Assembly (NCBI GenBank): GCA_964388085.1
Contig: CAYLZW010000309.1
Span: 1-6,660 of the forward strand
Source: CAYLZW01 sp964388085
GTDB lineage: Bacteria > Myxococcota > UBA727 > CAYLZW01
DNA length: 6,660 nt
Direction: 5' to 3'
Part shown: positions 1 through 5,169 of the stretch, piece by piece
Layout of the letters: each line of letters begins with the position of its first letter
Position numbering within the stretch: position 1 is the stretch's first letter
Translations under genes and position numbers: made by a program
Notes under the pieces: model-generated
Told to the model about the DNA's origin: nothing
Databases searched by the model: none
What the model saw: the letters and a program-made list of their open reading frames with translations, nothing else

Positions 1-859
1 AGCCCTCCTCGTGGAAGACGTGCCAGCCGAAGCTGATGTCCGTGTAGACGTTCGGATAGCGATCGAGGACCCAGGCGAGCCGATCGAGCCGGGCCTGCTT
101 GTTCTTGTGCAGCCCGAAGTGCGGGATGCACACGCGCAAATAGGGGAAGCGCTCGAGCAGGCGCACGGCCTCGTCGTAGTACTTGACGAAGTTGACGTGC
201 AGCATCAGCGGCAGCTGCGTCTCTTGCGCCCAGGCGAACAGCGGCGCGAGGCGGTCGTCGGCGAGCCCCACGACGTGGAAGGGGCCCTTGCCGTGCTTGG
301 CGCCGTGGCCGATGTAGAGCTTCAAGCCGTCGGCGCCCTCCTTGACGTACTGCTTTACCTTCTCGAGCGCGCCGTCCTCGAGCGGGTCGATGGTGATGAA
401 GGCGCAGAAGCGGCCGGGGTACTTCTTCTTGAGCGCGATGAGGTCCCGGTTGTTCTTGTGGTGCCCCTCGAAGCCGTACTTGTCATCGAGCGTGAAGGTG
501 TAGGTCGACGACGCCATCAAGCAGGTGCGCTTGATGCCGTAGCGATCCATGGCCTCGAGCAGGAGCTTGGCGTCGCGCTCGGTCTGCACGTGCTCGTGGA
601 TGTCGATGACCGGGAGGCTCCTCGGCGCGAGGTCCGTGCTCTTCACGGACGGGTCGTCCTCGCGCAGGAAGGCGAGATCCTTCGCCTTCTTCTGGATGGC
701 CGCGAGCTGCTCGTCGGACGGCGCGGCGCTGTCGGGCGGCGGCGGGCCATTCAGAAACGCGAACCCCGTCACGGCCGCGATGACGCCGAAGAGGAGCACC
801 CCCCACAGCCAAGTGCGCGCGGCGTTTGCGTTTCTCGTCGTGGCGGGCGAGCTCGGCAC
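1..859 (-). CDS. Membrane-anchored amidohydrolase (Amidohydrolase_2-like TIM-barrel metal hydrolase), 3' end outside window
   Basis: The first 286 residues are visible; the stop lies beyond the left edge. I chose the GTG start at 859 because an in-frame TAA lies just upstream (874-876) and a GGAG motif sits 8 nt before it. The N-terminus has Arg9 and Arg15, then one hydrophobic segment at about residues 17-36, read as an uncleaved anchor or signal peptide. A Pro-rich linker (38-45) follows, so the enzyme domain should lie outside the cytoplasmic membrane. The catalytic barrel begins at about residue 84 with IDIHEH, giving the HxH metal pair (His88, His90). Later family-like positions are Lys180 in GLKLYIG, His221 in LMLHVN, His247 in CIPHFG and Asp274 in YTDIS. 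The family hydrolyses or decarboxylates small cyclic or carboxylated substrates using a divalent metal; the substrate here cannot be read. The last strands, with the usual catalytic Asp, are off-window. It diverges from the small lipoprotein at 1089. Confidence 0.85.
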   Translation of the reverse strand, partial: MPSSPATTRNANAARTWLWGVLLFGVIAAVTGFAFLNGPPPPDSAAPSDEQLAAIQKKAKDLAFLREDDPSVKSTDLAPRSLPVIDIHEHVQTERDAKLLLEAMDRYGIKRTCLMASSTYTFTLDDKYGFEGHHKNNRDLIALKKKYPGRFCAFITIDPLEDGALEKVKQYVKEGADGLKLYIGHGAKHGKGPFHVVGLADDRLAPLFAWAQETQLPLMLHVNFVKYYDEAVRLLERFPYLRVCIPHFGLHKNKQARLDRLAWVLDRYPNVYTDISFGWHVFHEEG

Positions 860-1025
860 GGTCCTGCTCCGGGGTTACTGTGACAGCGGTGTCATAGCGG
901 GGGTTGTCCTGCACGCGCTGCGGAGACCGTATAGCGACGACGGTGAGCGAGGGCGACGGCTGGTTGTCTCTCGGGCGCCGGCCCGCGACAGGGTGGAATT
1001 TTTCGCTCCACTTATTTGCGTCGAG

Positions 1026-1037
1026 CACGGATCCGTG
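1026..1037. promoter_or_regulatory. 12-bp perfect palindrome in the divergent spacer
   Basis: CACGGATCCGTG is a perfect dyad 52 bp before the ATG of the small lipoprotein. It lies in the 229-bp spacer between that gene and the divergent amidohydrolase. It could be an operator for a dimeric regulator, but a 12-bp palindrome can occur by chance. I see no confident -10/-35 pair beside it. The rest of the spacer (860-1088) holds only short, weak hairpins and the ribosome binding sites of the two genes. Confidence 0.2.
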
Positions 1038-1088
1038 TTTATGTCCCGTGCAAGGGTCACCCCGGAACCCTGTCATGGAGATTACGGA

Positions 1089-1217
1089 ATGAAGAAGCTC
1101 ATCCTGGCTGCACTCGTGTTCAGCGCTCTTGCTCTCACCGCCTGCGGCCCCGGCACGGGCACCGGCGACGACGGTGGCTCCGACGGCGACGGTGGCAGCG
1201 AGACCGACGCGGGCTGA
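1089..1217 (+). CDS. Very small Gly/Asp-rich lipoprotein (42 aa)
   Basis: I do not recognise a family. The start is the ATG at 1089 with GGAG at 1077-1080, 8 nt upstream. Residues 1-18 form a lipoprotein signal peptide: Lys2-Lys3, a hydrophobic core, and lipobox LTAC with the lipidated Cys at 19. The mature product is only 24 residues (Cys19 to Gly42), almost entirely Gly, Asp, Ser and Thr, and acidic. Such Gly/Asp runs usually appear as the linker between a lipobox and a folded domain, but here the gene ends straight after it. The frame ends at a TGA and a strong terminator starts 33 bp later, so there is no room for a lost downstream domain. A role as a surface lipopeptide or cation-binding peptide is only a guess. 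The frame is open further upstream, but the signal peptide and Shine-Dalgarno fix the start. Confidence 0.72.
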   Translation: MKKLILAALVFSALALTACGPGTGTGDDGGSDGDGGSETDAG

Positions 1218-1249
1218 CGCGTGCTGGGTGCTTTGGGCACCTGGTGACT

Positions 1250-1311
1250 AGAGAGGCGAGCGAGGTGGGCGTCGGCGACGGCGTCTCCCTCGGCTCGCCT
1301 CTCTTATTTTT
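1250..1311 (+). terminator. Rho-independent terminator of the small lipoprotein gene
   Basis: A perfect 12-bp stem (AGAGAGGCGAGC at 1250-1261 with its complement at 1293-1304) is followed by TTATTTTT. Further bases inside the stem can pair (GAGG with CCTC), and the loop contains GTCGGCGACGGC, a form of the GTCGCC repeat seen elsewhere in the window. The T-tract makes it directional for plus-strand transcription. The minus-strand side of the stem has no T run. Confidence 0.9.
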
Positions 1312-1366
1312 GCTGTCGTCCCTAGCGCTCCCGGTCTGCCGATAGGACGAGACGCCCTAGGGGCTT

Positions 1367-1390
1367 CGTCGCCGACGGCGACGGCGACGG
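1367..1390. repeat. GTCGCC/GGCGAC repeat tract with a short hairpin
   Basis: This tract contains CGTCGCC, then GAC, then GGCGACG (7-bp stem, 3-nt loop), continuing into another GGCGACGG copy. It lies 17 bp past the stop of the CPBP gene, in the spacer convergent with the small lipoprotein. It could help end minus-strand transcription, but there is no T run after it. The same hexamer recurs in the terminator loop at 1271-1285 and in the hairpin at 5132-5163. Confidence 0.5.
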
Positions 1391-1407
1391 GTTGTGGGGA
1401 GCGTTGG

Positions 1408-2151
1408 TTACTCGGCTCTCAGCACGAGCACGATGACGTCGTAGATCGCGTGCGTGTAGACCGCCACGGCGAAGCCCCGGAAGTAGTAGATGGCCGCCAG
1501 CACGACGCCCGCGAAGAAGCGGAACGTGAACGCGGAGATCGTGAACGCCTCGCCCATATTGCCGACGTGGTGCACGGCGCTGAACACGAGGCTCGAGACG
1601 AGCAGCGCGACGATGGCCGAGAGCGTGCGCGACCGCCCGAGCACGCTCGTGAACAGCCAGAACAGACCCCCCATCAAGAACAGCCGGAACACCAGCTCCT
1701 CGTAGAGCCCGGCGCCGATGGAGAGCACGATGGCGTTGCCGGGCGTGAACCCCGCGGCCAGCAGCACGCCGAGGCCGAGCGCGTGGATGAGCCCGCTGAC
1801 GGCGGCGCCGAAGAAGAACGCGTACACCGTGCTCTCGACGAGGACGGCCGGGAAGATGCGCGGGTGCAGCTCGCCACGCTTGCGCATGACGGCGAGCACG
1901 ACGAGCAGCACGCCGAGCACGGCCGCGTTCACCGCCAGGTAGCCGGCGAGGCTGTGCCCGACGAGGAGCATGAGCGCGTCGGTCATGAAGTCGACGCCGT
2001 TTCGGATGCCGCCCGTGAGCAGCACGCCGAGCTGGTAGGCGACGAACAGCGGCAGCACGAGGACGACGCTGGTGCCGAGCTCGCGGCTCTGGGCCAGATA
2101 CGCCCGCAGCCCCTCGCGGCGGTGGACCGGTGAACCTTGCATAGGGGTCAT
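1408..2151 (-). CDS. CPBP family intramembrane metalloprotease-like protein (CAAX protease/Abi)
   Basis: This is a 247-residue multi-pass membrane protein. Hydrophobic segments lie at about 28-46, 58-88, 102-134, 137-148, 157-170, 177-192, 212-224 and 226-244. The family motifs are present in order: EELVFR (Glu151, Glu152, Arg156), FSAVHH (Phe190, His194) and a C-terminal HAIYD (His234, Asp238). These residues form the metal-binding catalytic core of CPBP proteases, related to the Rce1 CAAX prenyl protease. Bacterial members process or protect against peptides, or have unknown targets; this one's substrate is unknown. The ATG at 2151 is preceded by GGAAGG at 8 nt spacing and follows the stop of the GH113-like gene by one base, so the two are almost certainly co-transcribed and translationally coupled. 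A second ATG at 2142 is a less likely start. Confidence 0.87.
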   Translation of the reverse strand: MTPMQGSPVHRREGLRAYLAQSRELGTSVVLVLPLFVAYQLGVLLTGGIRNGVDFMTDALMLLVGHSLAGYLAVNAAVLGVLLVVLAVMRKRGELHPRIFPAVLVESTVYAFFFGAAVSGLIHALGLGVLLAAGFTPGNAIVLSIGAGLYEELVFRLFLMGGLFWLFTSVLGRSRTLSAIVALLVSSLVFSAVHHVGNMGEAFTISAFTFRFFAGVVLAAIYYFRGFAVAVYTHAIYDVIVLVLRAE

Positions 2152-2152
2152 T

Positions 2153-3361
2153 CTAGTCACCTTCCGGTAGGGCCGACCTGTGGGGCCTGTCCGCGGCGAG
2201 CTCCCGGATGACCGCCTCGGCGGGCTTGCCGAGGAAGCCGAAGCCTTGCGGCGGCTCGAAGGGGTACTCGTGCGCCGGGTCCTCCAGGTCCGCGGGCACC
2301 GCCCAGAAGAACACGCCGTCCACCGCCGGGACCGCGTGGAGCGCTCTCTGGTGAGAACGTAGCGCGCGCGCCTGCGCTTCCCCGTCGAAGGGCAGGGTCT
2401 CCGCGGCGACCTCGCTCGGCCACTCCCAGGGCCGGAGGTGCGTCTCGGGGACGGCCTTGAAGCCGAGCTCCAAAAACCACAGCGGCTTGTCCACTCCCTG
2501 GCGCTTGAGCTCGTTCTGGAAGCGAAGCAGGGCCTCGTGCACCGCGCGGGCGCCGGCGTCGAGCTCGTCGTCACTCGCGCCCGGCTCCGTGGCGAGCGGG
2601 TAGAACGCGTTCACGGCGATGCGATCGAACAGGGCCCAGTGGCGCATGGTCTCGAGCTCGTCCCAGTTGGCGCTGTAGACGAGCTCGCCGTGGAAGCGCT
2701 GGCGGAGCCCCTCGACGAGCGCGCGAAAGCCGGCGTCCGCCTGCGGGTCGCGGGAGAGGGACTTCAGCTCCACGGCCGCGCTCAGGACCTCGGCGCAGTG
2801 CGCCTCCCCGAGCGTCGCGAGCGTGCCGAGCGCGCCCGAGAAGGTGGCGAAGAAGCGCTCGAGATCGCGCGGCTGCATGCCGCCGCGCCAGGCGCCGTCG
2901 TCGAGCAGGAGGTGCGGAGCCAGGACCACGAACAGATCACGCGCGTGCGCCTGCTCGATCGCCCGCGCGAGCCGCCCGGCGCCTCGGCCCTGAAGCAGAT
3001 GACCCGGGCGGATCTCCCCATCCTGCTGGCTCTCCGCCCACAGCGGGACCGGCAGCACGACCCCGTCCAGGCCGAGGCCCCGGAGGCGATCGAGGGTGTC
3101 CGCGAACGCCTGGCTGCCGTAGCCGCGGGCGCCGTCGTTCGCCGGGTCGGCGTCCTGGTTATCAAGCAAATCCACTACGTTAGCGCCGAGCGGAAAGCTC
3201 GGGATCGGCAAGCGAACGCACCCGGAAGGGGCCGGACGGGGCTCCGGGGAGGTCCGGCAGGAGGCGAGCCCCAGGACGCCCAGGGCCACCAGCACGGAGC
3301 CCCAAGTGACGCCTGCACGTGTCACCCGATGAGACGGAACCGGAAAAGACTTTCCGCACAT
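2153..3361 (-). CDS. GH113-like TIM-barrel lipoprotein (putative glycoside hydrolase)
   Basis: From the ATG at 3361 it is 402 residues. The N-terminus is a lipoprotein signal with a hydrophobic core (about 18-33) and lipobox LASC (Cys35), so the enzyme is probably periplasmic or on the outer membrane. The body resembles the glycoside hydrolase family 113 (beta-mannanase-type, clan GH-A) barrel: LDGVVLPVPLW near 98-108, AVELKSLS with Glu198 where the acid/base is expected, YSANWDE (229-235), an IAVNAFYPL strand (248-256), FLELGF with Glu298 where the nucleophile is expected, RPWEW (310-314), and VDGVFFWAVP near the C-terminus. Activity on beta-mannan or another glycan is inferred, not shown. 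No good Shine-Dalgarno precedes the ATG at 3361. An in-frame GTG at 3325 would give a shorter, more typical signal peptide (Cys at 23). The TTG at 3466 is unlikely. It is the first gene of an operon with the CPBP gene. Confidence 0.82.
   Translation of the reverse strand: MCGKSFPVPSHRVTRAGVTWGSVLVALGVLGLASCRTSPEPRPAPSGCVRLPIPSFPLGANVVDLLDNQDADPANDGARGYGSQAFADTLDRLRGLGLDGVVLPVPLWAESQQDGEIRPGHLLQGRGAGRLARAIEQAHARDLFVVLAPHLLLDDGAWRGGMQPRDLERFFATFSGALGTLATLGEAHCAEVLSAAVELKSLSRDPQADAGFRALVEGLRQRFHGELVYSANWDELETMRHWALFDRIAVNAFYPLATEPGASDDELDAGARAVHEALLRFQNELKRQGVDKPLWFLELGFKAVPETHLRPWEWPSEVAAETLPFDGEAQARALRSHQRALHAVPAVDGVFFWAVPADLEDPAHEYPFEPPQGFGFLGKPAEAVIRELAADRPHRSALPEGD
3341..3356. promoter_or_regulatory. 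Small dyad between the two candidate starts of the GH113-like gene
   Basis: CGGAAA, a 4-nt gap, then TTTCCG form a perfect 6-bp dyad. It lies between the candidate ATG (3361) and GTG (3325). If the GTG is the true start, this would be an operator or 5'-leader hairpin; if the ATG is used, it is coding sequence. It could be chance. Confidence 0.2.
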
Positions 3362-3476
3362 AGTGCGAACGTGGCAGAACGCGCCGCTCGCGTCTCCTTC
3401 GGGGGCACGCTGGGCAGTAGCCCAAAGTTTCTCCGTGCGTCCGGGGTCGGCCGCATCGATTACCAAGGATCACACC

Positions 3477-3767
3477 ATGAAGAAGATCTCTCTCGCTCTC
3501 GCCTCGCTCAGCATCCTCGCCCTCTCGGCCTGTGGCATCCCGCAGTCCCCCGAGTGTGCCGCGTACCTCGAGTGTGCCGCGCACTACGACACCGAGTTCG
3601 AGACCGACACCGCGGGCACCCTCGAGGAGGCCTACGGCGAGGGCGGCACCTGCTGGTCCAGCGCGGCGACGGCTGAGACCTGCACGACGACCTGCACCGA
3701 CACGATCGCGAGCCTCCGTGAGGGCCTCGAGACGGCCGAGAAGGACGTCGGCGCCTGCGCCGAGTGA
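3477..3767 (+). CDS. Small cysteine-rich lipoprotein (96 aa)
   Basis: I do not recognise a named family. The ATG at 3477 has AAGGA at 3465-3469, 7 nt upstream. Residues 1-18 are a lipoprotein signal peptide (Lys2-Lys3, hydrophobic core, LSAC lipobox) with lipidated Cys19. The mature part has six further cysteines at 27, 33, 59, 69, 73 and 94, an even number that could form three disulfides in the periplasm. The order is CAAYLEC, an acidic stretch (38-55), GTCW, then CTTTC, and a Leu/Glu-rich helix (about 74-92) ending at Cys94. This looks like the short Cys-patterned lipoproteins of myxobacteria, from general impression rather than a search. The signal peptide closely parallels that of the lipoprotein at 1089, with Cys19 in both. 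It diverges from the GH113-like gene and has its own terminator, so it is probably monocistronic. Confidence 0.82.
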   Translation: MKKISLALASLSILALSACGIPQSPECAAYLECAAHYDTEFETDTAGTLEEAYGEGGTCWSSAATAETCTTTCTDTIASLREGLETAEKDVGACAE

Positions 3768-3810
3768 TGTTGCGCGCCTGAGCTGAACGCTCCGGCGTCC
3801 AGCTAGCGAG

Positions 3811-3859
3811 ACACGGCTCCTCACGCCCCTTCGTGGTGCGCGAGGAGCCGTGTTCTTTT
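3811..3859 (+). terminator. Rho-independent terminator of the cysteine-rich lipoprotein gene
   Basis: A perfect 12-bp stem (ACACGGCTCCTC at 3811-3822 with its complement at 3842-3853) encloses a 19-nt loop and is followed by TCTTTT. It starts 44 bp after the lipoprotein stop and is oriented for plus-strand transcription. Confidence 0.88.
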
Positions 3860-4045
3860 GGGGCCCCGACGTCACGGGGGGGGGGCGAGAGGACAAACGG
3901 CGCCGGCAAGCGTTCGTTGACGCAACGCGCCCGCCCTGAGGCGTATTCCGCTGCCGGCGTCGCGCGCTCGTCGTGGCGGTCCCCGCTCATCGCCCTCGTC
4001 GTCGGGGGTGTACTCGTCCCTCCTGATCGCTAGGCTCGACGCCGC
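3860..4045. other. Spacer upstream of dusB with a G10 run
   Basis: I see no convincing gene in this stretch. It holds an uninterrupted run of ten G (3876-3885) and a short dyad, CGTTG-ACG-CAACG (3915-3927). A TTGACG at 3917-3922 looks like a -35 box, but the best -10-like match (TATTCC at 3944) is 21 bp away, so I do not call a promoter. The dusB promoter presumably lies here, because the terminator at 3811-3859 isolates the gene from upstream transcription. A 66-codon open frame crosses the spacer but has no ribosome binding site or protein-like character. Confidence 0.5.
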
Positions 4046-5125
4046 ATGTTGCGCATCGGTAAGCACCTCATCGACCCTCCGTTCCTGCTCGCGCCCATGG
4101 CGGCCGTGAGCGAGATGCCCTTTCGCGTGCTCGTGTTCGAGATGGGCGCGGGGCTCGCGACGACGGAGCTCATCAGCGCCAAGGGCATCTTCTACGGCAA
4201 CCGCCGCACGCGGCAGTACATGACGTACGACAAGGAGCACGAGCGGCCGTACTCGCTGCAGCTCTTCGGCGGCGAGCTTGAGTCCATGGCGGCCGCCGCG
4301 CGCGCGGCCATGGAGCACGGCGCCGACATCATCGACATCAACATGGGCTGTCCGGTGAAGAAGGTCACCAAGACCGGCTCGGGCTCGTCGCTGTTGTGCG
4401 ATCCCGCGCGCGCGGCCGAGCTCGTCATCGCCATGCGCAAGGCCGTTGATGATCAGGTGCCCATCACCGCCAAGCTCCGCGCCGGCTGGGACAAGGACAC
4501 CATCACCTGCACCGACGTCGGCCGCGCCCTCGAGGACGCCGGCTGCGCGGCCATCGCGTTGCACCCGCGCACGCGAGCGCAGGCTTACAGCGGCTTCGCG
4601 GACTGGTCTCTCATCAAGGCGCTGAAGGAGAGCGTGAAGACCATTCCGGTCATCGGTAACGGTGACGTGAACACGTTCGACGACGCCCACCGCATGTTGG
4701 CCGAGACCGGCTGCGACGCGGTGATGATTGGCCGCGGCGCGCTCGGGAACCCGTGGATCTTCCAGTCACTAAAGGCCGGCAAGGATCTGGGCCCGCCGTC
4801 GTCGTCCGAGCGCTTGCGGGTGATTCATCAGCATTTGCACGCGCACGTGCAGTTCCACATGTCGCTCGACCGGAGCGAGGAGAAGCGACGAGAGCACCGG
4901 CTCCCTCCCGACGAGCAAGCGGTGCGGACCTTCCGCTCTCATCTGGTCTGGTATTCGCGCGGCATTCGCGGAGGTGCGGGCTTTCGGAGCCGGGCGATGC
5001 AGCTCTGCACCCCCGCGGCCGTCGAGGACGCGGTGGGAGAATTCTTCTCTCGGCTCGACGAGGGCGATCTGCTCTCGGTGCCGGAGGAGGTCGAGGGCGT
5101 GGACTACCGGCAGGCGTTTGGGTGA
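4046..5125 (+). CDS. dusB: tRNA-dihydrouridine synthase, DusB type
   Basis: This 359-residue cytoplasmic flavoenzyme reduces specific uridines in tRNA to dihydrouridine using FMN and NAD(P)H. The TIM-barrel domain opens with LLAPMAAVSEMPFR (14-27). The family signature INMGCPVKKV (98-107) carries the catalytic Cys102. KLRAGW (143-148), HPRTRAQAYSG (173-183), IPVIGNGDV (200-208) and the phosphate-binding GCDAVMIGRGALGNPW (222-237) follow. The C-terminal part (about 255-345) is the helical tRNA-binding domain. INMGCPVKKV and overall length favour DusB over DusA or DusC. The length is normal for the family or slightly long, with a charged stretch at about 275-290. The ATG at 4046 is the only start that preserves the full N-terminus, although its Shine-Dalgarno is weak (AGG about 11 nt upstream). 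The gene stands alone, between the lipoprotein terminator and convergent fabI. Confidence 0.95.
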   Translation: MLRIGKHLIDPPFLLAPMAAVSEMPFRVLVFEMGAGLATTELISAKGIFYGNRRTRQYMTYDKEHERPYSLQLFGGELESMAAAARAAMEHGADIIDINMGCPVKKVTKTGSGSSLLCDPARAAELVIAMRKAVDDQVPITAKLRAGWDKDTITCTDVGRALEDAGCAAIALHPRTRAQAYSGFADWSLIKALKESVKTIPVIGNGDVNTFDDAHRMLAETGCDAVMIGRGALGNPWIFQSLKAGKDLGPPSSSERLRVIHQHLHAHVQFHMSLDRSEEKRREHRLPPDEQAVRTFRSHLVWYSRGIRGGAGFRSRAMQLCTPAAVEDAVGEFFSRLDEGDLLSVPEEVEGVDYRQAFG

Positions 5126-5126
5126 C

Positions 5127-5163
5127 AAAAGCGTGGCCGTCGCCGTCGCCGGCGACGGCCACG
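5127..5163 (-). terminator. Hairpin terminator in the dusB/fabI convergent spacer
   Basis: A perfect 13-bp stem (CGTGGCCGTCGCC at 5132-5144 with its complement at 5151-5163) encloses a 6-nt loop, GTCGCC. On the minus strand the stem is followed by CTTTTG, so it fits a terminator for fabI, whose stop is at 5170. For plus-strand dusB transcripts the same hairpin forms just after the stop but lacks a T-tract. It is built from GTCGCC repeat units. Confidence 0.75.
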
Positions 5164-5169
5164 ACGGAG

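Noticed and set aside
11..883. Long plus-strand open frame across the amidohydrolase region
   Set aside because: It is the antisense shadow of the minus-strand enzyme; its translation is low in variety (Val, Glu, Arg, Leu) and has no motif, whereas the minus strand shows clear amidohydrolase motifs.
549..1088. Upstream extension of the small lipoprotein frame
   Set aside because: The frame is open only because of high GC; it overlaps the divergent amidohydrolase, and the signal peptide plus GGAG fix the start at 1089.
2152..2574. Longer N-terminus for the CPBP protein, starting at 2574
   Set aside because: The extra 141 residues are an out-of-frame reading of the GH113-like gene, rich in Arg and Ser; the ATG at 2151 has a good Shine-Dalgarno and starts right after the upstream stop.
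2438..3676. 412-codon plus-strand open frame over the GH113-like gene
   Set aside because: It is opposite a gene with strong family motifs and runs on into a different reading frame of the lipoprotein at 3477; it has no signal, motif or ribosome binding site.
3917..3949. Sigma-70 promoter (TTGACG with TATTCC) before dusB
   Set aside because: The 21-bp spacing is too long and the -10 match is poor; a TTGACG alone is weak evidence.
3872..4690. 272-codon minus-strand open frame over the start of dusB
   Set aside because: DusB motifs on the plus strand are unmistakable; the antisense product is Arg/Ala/His-rich filler.
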